In this document: piece by piece, positions 7,459 through 15,291 of the stretch | Layout: each line of letters opens with the position of its first letter | Numbering within the stretch: position 1 is the first letter of the stretch | Source of the DNA: Planctomycetota bacterium | GTDB taxonomy: Bacteria > Planctomycetota > Brocadiia > SM23-32 > JAKLEA01 | Reading direction: 5' to 3' | DNA length: 64,000 bases | NCBI GenBank assembly: GCA_022711755.1 | Contig: JAKLEA010000014.1 | Coordinates: forward strand, 62,001 to 126,000 | Notes under the pieces: model-generated | What the model saw: the letters and a program-made list of their open reading frames with translations, nothing else | The model's database searches: none | Told to the model about the DNA's origin: nothing | Program-made: the position numbers and the translations under genes

Positions 7459-8874
7459 TCACAATTCAAAGTTCCTCCTTGTCCTCCCACTGCCGCCAAG
7501 CTCGATTCCGGGGGGGGCGTCTCTTTCAGCCCAGAGGGCAAGGAGAAGCGATTCTCCGGAATCGGGGCTGCGGCCCCGACGGGATTTGATGTCCGCCTTG
7601 GCCTCGATCCTCACCCGTCCGGATTCCGAATAGCCGGTTTTGACGCCGGACAGGTCCTCGACGTCCTCTTCGTTGATTCCGCCGACGCTTCCCTCGCGGA
7701 AGCGTTCCCGCCCGTTCCACCACAACTCGTCCCGCAATCGTTCGAACCGATCCGGATTCCGGAGCGCCCTTCCGCCGAAGTTCATCGCCAGGGGATCAAG
7801 CCCCAGTTCCCTGAGCTTATCTGTAACTCCCCCCCCCAGGCCGGTGTCGTCAACCGCGATTCTGACGTCAGCGCCGGCGAACTCGCGCGCCATGTCCGCG
7901 ATGCGGGAGGCGGTATCCATCAGGTCGCGCCCCCGCATGGCGACACGCCGGACAACCCGCCCTCCGCGAACGGCAGTGATCACCGTCCGGTCGTCCCCGA
8001 ACCTGGCCACGTCCGCCCCGATTCCGACCGATCCGCCGCTTGCCTCTCCACCGGCCTCGTCCATTGCCCGCTCAAGCAGAGACAACGCAATAAGCGTGTC
8101 CGGCCCCTCCTCCGGAAATTCCCCCAGCGCCCGCGAACGGAAGAGGCTGGACCCCTCCCCCCAAACATCTCTGCGCTCGTCCACCCATCGCCGCGTCACC
8201 AGCCCGGGCCACTCGTCCGCGCCTGAAACGGCGTTGGGCGACTCCGTCGCCGGGACGCGGATCGTTCGCCATATTTTCGACCGGCACGCCTCATAGAACG
8301 GCCCGCCCGGGCTGAGGGGATTGCCGATCGCCAGCATCCTGCAATGCTCCGAAGTCATCAGCCCCTCTGCCGCCTCCCACACGCATTCCCGCACTCCCGG
8401 AGCCTCGTCAAAGATCACGAGCATGCGGGGCGAGTGGTATCCCTGGAAGCGTTCCGGCTCCGCCGTTGACAACCCGACCGCGTACCACCTGTCATCGCGT
8501 CGCAACTCTGTCTCCTTCAGTATCCCGCCGAAGCCGCCGATCCCCATCTCCTCCAGCCGACGCTCCGACCGCTTGAACTGCCCCCTGACCTCGCCCCAGA
8601 GCAGCGTCTTCACCTGCCGCCACGTCGGCGCCGTCGTCACCACGATGCACGGCCCGAACCCGTGAAAGAACCAGAGCAATGCGTCCGCCGCGACAAATGT
8701 CTTGCCCACCCCATGGCCGCTGGGCACCGCTGTGCGGCGGTTATCCCTCACCGACCTTAGTATCTCCCTCTGCCTGCTCCACAGCCGGTTCCCCAGAATC
8801 GTCTCCGAGAACCACTCCGGGTCCTCCCGGCACTTCCTCTGGAACTCCCTGATCGCCTTCGCTTCGCTTTTCAT
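7459..8874 (-). CDS. terL: Terminase large subunit (TerL)
   Basis: A 471-residue packaging motor. Residues 51-59 (PSGHGVGKT) are the Walker A loop, 151-158 (MLVIFDEA) the Walker B strand with the catalytic Glu, and 181-186 (LAIGNP) the coupling motif. The C-terminal half is the RNase H-like nuclease: GADVARFGDD (Asp288), AVDDTGLGGG (Asp342/343) and SPDSGESLLLA (Asp438) give the expected acidic cluster. It cuts phage concatemers and pumps DNA through the portal. The ATG at 8872-8874 lies inside the small-subunit frame, giving a 134-base overlap, which is long. Runs of 9 C (7829-7837) and 8 G (7510-7517) lie within the coding sequence. Confidence 0.93.
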   Translation of the reverse strand: MKSEAKAIREFQRKCREDPEWFSETILGNRLWSRQREILRSVRDNRRTAVPSGHGVGKTFVAADALLWFFHGFGPCIVVTTAPTWRQVKTLLWGEVRGQFKRSERRLEEMGIGGFGGILKETELRRDDRWYAVGLSTAEPERFQGYHSPRMLVIFDEAPGVRECVWEAAEGLMTSEHCRMLAIGNPLSPGGPFYEACRSKIWRTIRVPATESPNAVSGADEWPGLVTRRWVDERRDVWGEGSSLFRSRALGEFPEEGPDTLIALSLLERAMDEAGGEASGGSVGIGADVARFGDDRTVITAVRGGRVVRRVAMRGRDLMDTASRIADMAREFAGADVRIAVDDTGLGGGVTDKLRELGLDPLAMNFGGRALRNPDRFERLRDELWWNGRERFREGSVGGINEEDVEDLSGVKTGYSESGRVRIEAKADIKSRRGRSPDSGESLLLALWAERDAPPGIELGGSGRTRRNFEL

Positions 8875-9298
8875 CGCATTTCATCGCCATCTCGAGGATT
8901 TCAACCAGGCTCATCTTCTTCGCCGTCTCTCCGTCCAGAGTCTTGCGCCGCGTCTTGAGCACACCAGCCCTGTCCAGAAGTTCAACGCACGCCCTCAGCC
9001 TTACCTGTTCATTCTCCGCCCTGTCTCGCAGCGCGATCAGCGCCTTCACCGTCCCCACTGTCTCCGTAAGCAGTTCCGCGTCGGCCTCGGTAAGGTTGCT
9101 GAGCCACTTCTCACGGTAGTGCCCCACCATCTGCTGAACGTCAGGTCTTTTCAGCAGTCGGGACGCGCCCTTGTGGCAGTCGGATGGAGTCTTCGCCATG
9201 AAGCCGGCCCGGCGATAGGCCTCCGCTCCACATCCCGTGCGCACGTACTCCCGCGCAAAACGGTCGTACCTCTGCGCCATCGCGTCGGAAGCGCTCAC
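8741..9298 (-). CDS. terS: Terminase small subunit (TerS)
   Basis: I start it at GTG 9296-9298 (VSASDAMAQRYDRF), 29 bases after the upstream stop; ATG 9278-9280 is an alternative without a ribosome site. Residues after MAQRYDRFAREYVRTG form the Terminase_2-like helix-turn-helix (AEAYRRAGFMAKTPSDCHKGA, RLLKRPDVQQMV), followed by long helices used for oligomerisation. The acidic, Gly-rich tail overlaps the large-subunit gene by 134 bases. It recognises phage DNA and loads TerL. A run of 10 C on the plus strand (G on the mRNA) at 9306-9315 ends about 8 bases from the GTG, where the ribosome site should be. Confidence 0.85.
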   Translation of the reverse strand: MSASDAMAQRYDRFAREYVRTGCGAEAYRRAGFMAKTPSDCHKGASRLLKRPDVQQMVGHYREKWLSNLTEADAELLTETVGTVKALIALRDRAENEQVRLRACVELLDRAGVLKTRRKTLDGETAKKMSLVEILEMAMKCDEKRSEGDQGVPEEVPGGPGVVLGDDSGEPAVEQAEGDTKVGEG

Positions 9299-9327
9299 GG
9301 CATATCCCCCCCCCCAACTCGGCGGCC

Positions 9328-10101
9328 TTAATCCGGCGAGGCGTGGCTGGGCCTGAGCAGTATCACGAACCTCCCAAGCTCCGCCTGGCCGCCGTCCGTC
9401 GTGTCGAACAGTTCGCCCTGGAAGGGCGCGTCGCTCCGGACGCGGCCCGTCCACGCCGTGTCATCCCGCTCCAGCGTCACGCTCAGTTGCCCCTGAGCCG
9501 CTTTGCTCTTGTCGAAGTCCTCGTCCTCTTTGGCGAAGAGCGCGCGCCCGCCCCAGCCGTACTGAACGCGCAGGGACACCGTCCTGCCCGTCAGGTCAAC
9601 GGGCGCGCCGAGGATGTCCGTCACCGTGAATGTCAGTGTCGGCGTGGTGTATTGCGCAAGCTCGTAGCACGACGATGACAGGTTCGGCGCCCTCAGGCTG
9701 AGCAGGGCTGGGATGGCGTCCGTTTTCGCCCGCACGGCCTCGATGCTTTCGCGCAGGGACGGGAGATCAAGCTCGCCGTCCGGGGTTCTGCACCTTCCGT
9801 AATCCGCGTAGGCGCAGATGTCCTGTGGCGAAGGCGATTCGCCGGACATCTCGTAGTAGAAAACGCTATGCGACTCTCCGGATTCGGTCTCGGAGAAATT
9901 CGCGTCGTCAATCTCTGCGCTGTACATCCCGCAGGACTCCGGCGATTCAAATGCCTGGTGCGCGAAGTCCGACCACGTTTCAGCGGTCAGCGCGGCCCAG
10001 TCGAACGCGGTGTTGTTCAGGAATTGCCCTGAGGCGTTTCTCACGAGGCAGTAAATGATCTTCCCCGATTCGTAGGACACCGGGCTGAGAATGAATGCCA
10101 T
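9328..10101 (-). CDS. Phage structural protein, function unknown
   Basis: A 257-residue protein starting MAFILSPVSYESGKIIYCLV with TGGAGGG upstream. The N-terminal 110 residues are beta-rich and include a QFLNNTAFDW..LTAETW segment like phage baseplate or fibre accessory proteins. A short helix (SLRESIEAVRAKTDAIPALL) follows, then a C-terminal immunoglobulin-like region with LTFTVTDILGAPVDLTGRTV, the pattern of phage BppU-type upper baseplate domains. No signal peptide. It lies between the fibre-like gene and terS. Naming it a baseplate or receptor-binding accessory protein is inference from fold pattern. Confidence 0.7.
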   Translation of the reverse strand: MAFILSPVSYESGKIIYCLVRNASGQFLNNTAFDWAALTAETWSDFAHQAFESPESCGMYSAEIDDANFSETESGESHSVFYYEMSGESPSPQDICAYADYGRCRTPDGELDLPSLRESIEAVRAKTDAIPALLSLRAPNLSSSCYELAQYTTPTLTFTVTDILGAPVDLTGRTVSLRVQYGWGGRALFAKEDEDFDKSKAAQGQLSVTLERDDTAWTGRVRSDAPFQGELFDTTDGGQAELGRFVILLRPSHASPD

Positions 10102-10157
10102 TGTTTTCCCTCCAGTGATGGGCCGGTGACGGGCGCAAGTTGAGCGGCGGAAGGGGG

Positions 10158-10250
10158 CCGATCAATGCCCCCTTCCGGCGTCTCGCCCGTGATGTTCCAT
10201 CACGAAGCGAGACGACACCTTCCCCCGCGCACAGCACGGGGGAAGGAAAG
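10158..10250. repeat. Dispersed palindrome family B, copy 2 (in prophage)
   Basis: CCGATCAATGCCCCCTTCC, a variant hairpin (GTCTCGCCCGTG..CGAAGCGAGAC), ACACCTTCCCCCGCGC and CACGGGGGAAGGAAAGAT. It fills most of the gap between the 257-residue gene and the beta-helix gene. Confidence 0.8.
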
Positions 10251-10298
10251 ATTTAAAAACAATTGCGGCGGACAGCGCTGCATCGCAGGCGGGCGGCG

Positions 10299-11657
10299 CT
10301 ATTGCACCTGCCCGCCATCCCATTCCGCGTTGCCGTCGCCGGCGCTGACGTTGTCGCGCCTGACGTATGAGTTCATGCTTGCTATCACGCGGCCGTAGTT
10401 GCTCCCGCCGCAGGTTGAGCAGTAGAGGAACGAGAGCCTGTCCGCGCGAATGGCGTCGCTGTTTTTTTCGACCGTCGTCCCCTCGATGTCCAGTCTCGAA
10501 CCGTCGCACGCCTGAATCCCAAGTCCGCTGTAGCGCGCAAGGGAGTTCTGGATTTTCGCGTCGGACCTGTCAAACCACCATGCGCCCCCCGCGCCCAGGG
10601 CGGAGCCGAAGCCGCGCCCCCCCTCAGCGCACACGCCGTTGAAGACAAGGTTCGTCCCCCGGATTCCGCTCACTTTGAGAACCGTGCTCAACGACGTTGT
10701 GGCCGCCCCCGTTCCGCTGGAGCCGGCCTCGGCCGCCCCGGACGCGTTCGTCACGTCAATCGTCTTTGCGCCATCGTCATGCGCCTGAACGGTGAACTGC
10801 CCGTTGTTCCCGCTCTGTGCGCACCCCCATGCCGTGAACTGGCTCTGGCCGTCCGCGACGGCCGACAGGTCCGGCCCGCCGCCGAGCGAATAGCGCCACA
10901 CGTTGCCCGAAACATTCGCGACTGCGGTTATCACGAAGGTATTACCGGCGTTGGCAAGTCCGCTGAATCTTGCGTTGGCCGGCGCCGCCGGATCGCCGTA
11001 GACCTCCACCCTGCCCGATCCGACCGTCTTGGCGCATTTCGTCAACTCCTGCGTCGCGGAGAGAAGGAAGAGGCCCGAAACGTTTATGCGAAGCGTGGCC
11101 GAGTCCTGGACGACGCGGTTCGCTGTGGCGGACAACGCGTGGGAAAGCGTCGCCCACGCCTGGCCAACCGAGTTCCCGTTGTTGGCGTCGTTTCCAGTCG
11201 GACGGACGTAAAAGGTGACCGTGCCGGAGATCGTCGCGGGGAGGTTGAACCTTACCCCCGGGGCGAAGAGGATAACGTGTCCTTCACCCAGGATAAGGCC
11301 GCATGCATCATAGAATGCCACGCCGGACGGGGCCGTCTGCGTCCACTCTCCGCCTGAGCCTGCGGAGACGTAAAGCGCTCCAGGGGAGAGACCGGACGTG
11401 TCGAAGTCCGTCCATTCCACTGCGCGCGCCGCCCATCCGTAGGCCTCCGGGTCAAGGTCCTGTAGCAGGATGTGCGTCGCCGGGAAGAATCCGCTCAACG
11501 CGCCGTAGGCCACGCCGCGCCCGTCGGACTCACCGCTCAGGAAGACCGGCGCGCCGCGGCTCAACCCCGCCGTTCCGTTGCACCTCACCCGCGTCAACCC
11601 GACATATCTGCCCAGATACGCCGTCGCGCCCTGAACCGTCGCTGTGGGGCCGCTCAT
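10299..11657 (-). CDS. Phage fibre/spike-like protein with right-handed beta-helix
   Basis: A 452-residue protein overlapping the preceding stop by ATGA and carrying GGAGGG upstream. Residues 1-150 resemble decoration or fibre-attachment domains (VGLTRVRCNGTAGLSRGAPVFLSG, and GLSPGALYVSAGSGGEW). From about residue 158 it reads VTFYVRPTGNDANNGNS then AWATLSHALS, the entry motif of pectate-lyase-like parallel beta-helices, followed by repeated short strands with Asn/Asp turns (NLVFNGVCAEGG, DIEGTTVEKNSDAI, SFLYCSTCGGSNYG). Such domains bind or cut surface glycans. The gene lies upstream of terS, unusual for a tail fibre. No hydrolytic residues are assigned. Confidence 0.75.
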   Translation of the reverse strand: MSGPTATVQGATAYLGRYVGLTRVRCNGTAGLSRGAPVFLSGESDGRGVAYGALSGFFPATHILLQDLDPEAYGWAARAVEWTDFDTSGLSPGALYVSAGSGGEWTQTAPSGVAFYDACGLILGEGHVILFAPGVRFNLPATISGTVTFYVRPTGNDANNGNSVGQAWATLSHALSATANRVVQDSATLRINVSGLFLLSATQELTKCAKTVGSGRVEVYGDPAAPANARFSGLANAGNTFVITAVANVSGNVWRYSLGGGPDLSAVADGQSQFTAWGCAQSGNNGQFTVQAHDDGAKTIDVTNASGAAEAGSSGTGAATTSLSTVLKVSGIRGTNLVFNGVCAEGGRGFGSALGAGGAWWFDRSDAKIQNSLARYSGLGIQACDGSRLDIEGTTVEKNSDAIRADRLSFLYCSTCGGSNYGRVIASMNSYVRRDNVSAGDGNAEWDGGQVQ

Positions 11658-11911
11658 CTTGCGCCCTCCGCTTCATGTATCTCGCTCTGTATCGCCGTCG
11701 CCATGCAGGAGACCGTCCCCGACTGCCTGACGCAGACCATCCCCGCGAGGCTGGCGGCCTTGTGATTCTGAAGGCGGATCACGCAACTTCTTCGCCTGCC
11801 CCACGCTTTTGCCACATCCTCGGAAAGTTCCCAGGCGTCCTGCCTTAGCCGCCTGGCGTCGGCAGGTGCAATCGTCGCGCCGCCGGACGCGCCCATGCCC
11901 GTTGAAATCAT
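11654..11911 (-). CDS. Small phage-operon protein, unknown
   Basis: An 85-residue protein (MISTGMGASGGATIAPADAR). It overlaps both neighbours by ATGA (start 11909-11911, stop 11654-11656), and CCGGAGAC lies upstream of its ATG. A helical RRLRQDAWELSEDVAKAW segment is followed by a region with two Cys. I recognise no family. The tight coupling makes it a real gene of this operon. Confidence 0.6.
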   Translation of the reverse strand: MISTGMGASGGATIAPADARRLRQDAWELSEDVAKAWGRRRSCVIRLQNHKAASLAGMVCVRQSGTVSCMATAIQSEIHEAEGAR

Positions 11912-12186
11912 GTCAGTGTCTCCGGATTAAAACCCATGCTCGAGAACGGAATCTCGCGCCTGAAACGCATCCGTCTGTCGAAATCAATCACGGCGTTGCG
12001 CGCGATAAGTCGCGCCAAGGCAGTCGGATTCGGATGCCTCCCGATCTCCTCAACCCGCGCAAGCAGCGCCGCCCGCGCCTCAGACACCGCGTCCTCCTGC
12101 CACGACTTTGGAATCAGGCCCGATCGCGTCATCCTCAGCGCCACGACCGCCGCAATCTCCATCCCTTCGCAGAATGTTTCCCTCAC
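11908..12186 (-). CDS. Small helical protein with sigma-region-2-like segment
   Basis: A 92-residue protein from GTG 12184-12186, placed by AAGGAGG nine bases upstream. It is almost all helical. The segment ALARLIARNAVIDFDRRMRF resembles the core helix of sigma-70 region 2 (typically ARNAVIDFYRR), and the preceding helices (WQEDAVSEARAALLARVEEIG) would suit region 1.2/2.1. There is no region 4, so it is not a complete sigma factor. It is the first gene of the phage-operon and could be a regulator or a small packaging protein. The resemblance is by eye and weak. Confidence 0.55.
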   Translation of the reverse strand: MRETFCEGMEIAAVVALRMTRSGLIPKSWQEDAVSEARAALLARVEEIGRHPNPTALARLIARNAVIDFDRRMRFRREIPFSSMGFNPETLT

Positions 12187-12354
12187 TTTTCTCTACCTCC
12201 TTAAAACGCAAGTTTTCGCGCCTGGACCGAAGATTTTCCGGAAAATGTTTCATCCCTTTGCCCCCGCACGACTTGCGCCAGATAAAATCTTTTGAGAATT
12301 TGATTCCGGCGGCGGGGACAGCGCGAAGAATGCTCCGATTCCCTGTATGTACGT

Positions 12355-12476
12355 CAACTATAGTCATGCCTTGCACATGCCGTTGCTATGCATCATTAAG
12401 CCCACTTATGCGCTGTTCAGAGGCAAATAGCGCATTACACATCATATGTATAGTATATCATGGCGGACTATAGTTG
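12355..12476. repeat. 11-bp perfect inverted repeat flanking 100 bp
   Basis: CAACTATAGTC at 12355-12365 is exactly inverted as GACTATAGTTG at 12466-12476. The interval is AT-rich and contains the candidate prophage promoter at its right end. Paired operators or a recombination site are both possible. Confidence 0.6.
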
Positions 12477-12479
12477 CAA
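12452..12479 (-). promoter_or_regulatory. Sigma-70-like promoter for the prophage operon
   Basis: On the minus strand, TTGCAA (12474-12479), a 16-base spacer and TATACT (12452-12457). The first gene starts about 265 bases downstream at 12186. The -35 box overlaps the right arm of the 11-base inverted repeat, so a protein bound there would block it. Confidence 0.5.
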
Positions 12480-12521
12480 GCAATATTCGGGGGAATTATG
12501 GCCCGGCAATTTTGGAGCGCG

Positions 12522-12586
12522 GGCGACGACCATTGCCCCCTTCGCCCGCACTGCGCGCGTCGCGCGACGCGGGGGATAAGGAAAGT
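12522..12586. repeat. Dispersed palindrome family B, short copy
   Basis: GACCATTGCCCCCTTCGCCC, a CGCGCG-rich centre, then GCGGGGGATAAGGAAAG. It retains both ends of the family but lacks the internal ACACCTTCCCCC segment. Confidence 0.6.
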
Positions 12587-12809
12587 TTTGTAAAAAGCGC
12601 TCGGCGCGGGTTCGGCCTGCGGAGCAAACCCACCGTGTATGCTGTTACACCATATCCGCGCCCCCCCCCTCACCCGGCGTGCCATACGGCGCGCCACCCT
12701 CTCCCCAAGGGAGAGGGAAAGACGCGCGCATCGTATTCCCGAAGGAAGGCGCTAAACACCGACGAGGGAGAGGGCGGGAAAAGCGGAGGCGAGTCGCGTG
12801 CGCCCGCCT

Positions 12810-13883
12810 TTACGGCAACTCAACCTCGAATGCGACGGGCAGTCCTTTGCCCGGCTCGACGAGGAAGTTGTCGGCGATATATTTCAGCATCGCGGTTTTG
12901 GCGTTCTCCGGGGGGCGGAATCGGATAAGACCGACGCTTCGGGGTTTAAGCGTCATCGTTCCCGGCCCCGGCCCATCCGTCCGCGTGAGGCGAATGGTCA
13001 TCTCGCTATTGTTACGGACGCTCGCCCAGGCGTCCTTGCCCCGGTAATGCGGCATTTCGATTTTCACGCACTCCCTGAAAAGCGGGGCTATAACCTCCTC
13101 CAGACCGATCAACTGATCGTTGACCCAGACGGCAGTGCGGCGCTCATTCAGCGCTTCGCGAATTCCCGCCTCCGCGCGTTCCTTTGCGAAAATGAGGGTC
13201 ACGGTTCTGTGGTCGGCATCGGTATTTTTCAGGCGCAGGTCCGGGTCGTGGATGTCGGAATTGCCGAGCATGGTCATTTTTTTCTCGATGCACCAGCGAT
13301 GGGCGTCCGGGTAATAAGTTCCCCCGTTGGCGACCTCAAGGCCGTGAAGGCGTTTGGCGTCATAGAGTTTCTGCTGCGTGTCGGTCCAGCGCCCGGCCTC
13401 GGCGCCCTTCCACGTGTGATGGTTCCAGAAGACAAACGCGCCCTGCTCGTTCGCCCGGTGAACGCATTCCGGGAAGTCCGCGACAATGAACGCGTTATCG
13501 CTGAGGAACAGCGCATTGTAATGGCCCGGCGGGGTTTCGCGCGTGATCTCCGCCGCATGAATCAGGATGATGTTCCGCTCCTTCGCCGACTCCCGCGCAA
13601 GCTCAAAGGGACGATTATGGTTTGTCGGGACGTCGTCCTTGTGCGGCTGGTATTCGATGTGGTCGGTGATGGCGATGGCGTCCAGGCCGGTACGCCAGGC
13701 TTCCTCGACTCTGACCGGCGGCCAGACGTCCCCGTCGGAGAAGACGGTGTGCATGTGGAAGTCGCATTTGAGGGTCACATAGCCCGGCACGTCGGGAAAG
13801 GCGATTTCGTTGCGGACTTCCTGCGCCGACAGCGAACGGGCGAGGACAAGGGCCAGGACGAGGATCAGAAGCAATTTTTTCAT
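12810..13883 (-). CDS. Exported PHP-domain phosphoesterase
   Basis: A 357-residue protein with a clear signal peptide (MKKLLLILVLALVLARSLSAQ). The PHP metal-binding motifs are present: DFHMHTVFSDGD (His-x-His near residue 41), AIAITDHIEY near 70, a HAAEITRE block near 109, VFWNHHTW near 151 and GNSDIHD near 208. These ligands support a trinuclear metal centre. The C-terminal 120 residues form a beta-rich domain. PHP enzymes cleave phosphoesters; exported members are known among secreted phosphodiesterases. Substrate unknown. GGAG lies upstream of the ATG. It stands alone, downstream of repeats on one side and of the prophage on the other. Confidence 0.85.
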   Translation of the reverse strand: MKKLLLILVLALVLARSLSAQEVRNEIAFPDVPGYVTLKCDFHMHTVFSDGDVWPPVRVEEAWRTGLDAIAITDHIEYQPHKDDVPTNHNRPFELARESAKERNIILIHAAEITRETPPGHYNALFLSDNAFIVADFPECVHRANEQGAFVFWNHHTWKGAEAGRWTDTQQKLYDAKRLHGLEVANGGTYYPDAHRWCIEKKMTMLGNSDIHDPDLRLKNTDADHRTVTLIFAKERAEAGIREALNERRTAVWVNDQLIGLEEVIAPLFRECVKIEMPHYRGKDAWASVRNNSEMTIRLTRTDGPGPGTMTLKPRSVGLIRFRPPENAKTAMLKYIADNFLVEPGKGLPVAFEVELP

Positions 13884-14053
13884 GGCGCGCTCCGTGGCAA
13901 AGGGTGTGTTTCAGACGGCGGACTTTCGCGCAAGTCAGATCGGCATTGGAGCATTATAATCGTCTCGACTCAAACCTTCCAGGCTCCCGGGAATCTGCAA
14001 CCGGAAATCGTCCGACTCGAGAGCCGTCCGAGCGGGCACGGGAAACATGCCTT

Positions 14054-14185
14054 CACGCGTGTTCAGCATCAAGTGATCCGGTAAGATGGGACGCGGTAGC
14101 GGAGGGGCGGCGATCATTGCCCCCTTCCGTCGCCCCGCGAGACGGGGCGACACCTTCCCCCCCGCGCCGCGTGGGGGAAGGGAAG
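14054..14185. repeat. Dispersed palindrome family B, full copy
   Basis: CACGCGTGTTCAGCATCAAG, then AAGATGGGACGCGGTAGC, CATTGCCCCCTTCCGTCGCC, a CCCGCGAGACGGGG hairpin, ACACCTTCCCCC and GTGGGGGAAGGGAAG. The match to 7167-7311 extends over the whole unit, including the 50 bases before the palindromes. Confidence 0.85.
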
Positions 14186-14200
14186 TTTTAAAAAGCGGTC

Positions 14201-14244
14201 CGCGTGGGTGCAGGCGTCTCGGAGCGAGACGGCACCCACCCTAC
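14201..14244. repeat. Dispersed palindrome family A
   Basis: CGCGTGGGTGC, an inner hairpin (GTCTCGGAGCGAGAC), then GGCACCCACCCTACT. It directly follows a family B copy. Confidence 0.7.
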
Positions 14245-14314
14245 TTGTTGGCGCACTTTTCATACGCGCTCTTCGAGTCTTTTTGGCGCGTTTTTCCCCG
14301 CACAGTCTTAACCG

Positions 14315-15172
14315 ATGTCGCAACCGGATCATAACCAGGAAATTATCCGCCATCGCGAATACGGCGGCTCCGGCCCGCGCGTGGTACTTCTTCACGGCGG
14401 ACCCGGCGCGCCGGGTTACATGGCCGCGCTTGCCAACCAACTCCAACACGCCTTTTGCGTTCTGGAGCCGTTCCAGCGTGGCAGCGGCGCGGAGCCGCTG
14501 ACCGTCGCGCGCCACGTCGCCGACCTGAGCGACTTCATCGCGTCCCGCTGCGCCGATTCCCGCCCGGCCCTGGTAGGCCACTCATGGGGCGCGATGCTGG
14601 CCCTCGCCTTCGCCGCCGAGCATCCGGGAGCCGTCGCGTCGCTGGCGCTCATCGGTTGCGGGACATTCGACCTTGCGGCCCGCGCCCGCATGAACGAGAT
14701 CGTCCGGGAGCGCATGGGGGAGGACGTTCCGCGCCGGCTGGAGCGACTGCGCGCGCAATGCGACAATCCCGACGACGCGCTCGCCGAGATGGGCAGACTC
14801 ATTGACCCGGTCTACTCCTTCGACGCGATCCCGGATGAGGGGGAACCGGTCCGGTGCGACGCGAAGGGGCATGAGGAAACATGGGCGGACATGCTGCGGC
14901 TTCAGTCCGACGGGGTTTATCCCGCCGCCTTCAGGCGCATCATCTGTCCGGTCGCCATGCTGCACGGGGCATTTGATCCGCACCCCGGACAAATGATCCG
15001 CGACGGTCTGCGGTCGCTCATGCCGCAACTGGAATACGCCGAATGGGAGAAATGCGGTCACTACCCCTGGCGGGAGAAGGCTGCGCGGGATGGATTCATA
15101 GCCTTTCTCACATCATGGTTGGCCGAGCACGCCGCCGGATCAGACAGTTCCTTGCGTATTCAACCGGCATGA
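14315..15172 (+). CDS. Alpha/beta hydrolase, proline iminopeptidase-like
   Basis: A 285-residue cytosolic alpha/beta hydrolase. HGGPG at about 27-31 is the oxyanion-hole motif typical of the proline iminopeptidase group, and GHSWGAM at about 88-94 is the nucleophile elbow. HGAFDPH near 219 supplies the acid, and the EKCGHYPWREK stretch near 247 the catalytic His. The cap region between residues 125 and 205 is helical as expected. Likely substrates are small amides or esters; a true peptidase role is not proven. No ribosome site is seen before ATG 14315, so the true start could differ. It is not obviously part of an operon. Confidence 0.82.
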   Translation: MSQPDHNQEIIRHREYGGSGPRVVLLHGGPGAPGYMAALANQLQHAFCVLEPFQRGSGAEPLTVARHVADLSDFIASRCADSRPALVGHSWGAMLALAFAAEHPGAVASLALIGCGTFDLAARARMNEIVRERMGEDVPRRLERLRAQCDNPDDALAEMGRLIDPVYSFDAIPDEGEPVRCDAKGHEETWADMLRLQSDGVYPAAFRRIICPVAMLHGAFDPHPGQMIRDGLRSLMPQLEYAEWEKCGHYPWREKAARDGFIAFLTSWLAEHAAGSDSSLRIQPA

Positions 15173-15201
15173 TGAATAATGCTTCGTGTCGTTGATTGGA
15201 C

Positions 15202-15229
15202 CGCGTGGGTGCGGAGCACCCACCCTACT
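15202..15229. repeat. Dispersed palindrome family A, short copy
   Basis: CGCGTGGGTGCGGAGCACCC followed by ACCCTAC; a 5-base stem on a 4-base loop with the standard family A ends. Confidence 0.7.
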
Positions 15230-15291
15230 GCTTTGAGTCTTTGTGGTTGAGTTTTCGTGGTTGAAATAGTCATTCAGAAAGGCAGTTAAGA

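Larger units (their letters stand above)
12187..12809. other. Non-coding junction between prophage operon and host genes
   Basis: A 623-base stretch with no supported gene. From 12330 to 12480 it is clearly AT-richer than its surroundings and holds an 11-base inverted repeat and a minus-strand promoter. From 12522 to 12586 it has a family B repeat, and 12661-12735 carries a run of 9 C and a CCCTCTCCCC..GGGAGAGGG hairpin. No tRNA or obvious attachment-site duplication was seen. Confidence 0.6.
13884..14314. other. Intergenic region with family B and A repeats
   Basis: A 431-base divergent gap with no gene. It holds the symmetric ATTATAAT box at 13953-13960, which could act as a -10 for either neighbour although no good -35 is visible, a family B copy (14054-14185) and a family A copy (14201-14244). 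Confidence 0.6.

Noticed and set aside
11908..12186. A full sigma factor at the start of the prophage operon.
   Set aside because: Only one short helix resembles region 2; there is no region 4 and the protein has 92 residues.
12080..12376. A 98-codon minus-strand frame between the promoter and the first phage-operon gene.
   Set aside because: It begins at a GTG without a ribosome site, overlaps the supported 92-residue gene in another frame and shows no family features.
7167..14185. Family B repeats read as a CRISPR array.
   Set aside because: The copies are thousands of bases apart, vary in their centres, lie in both orientations and have no regular spacers.
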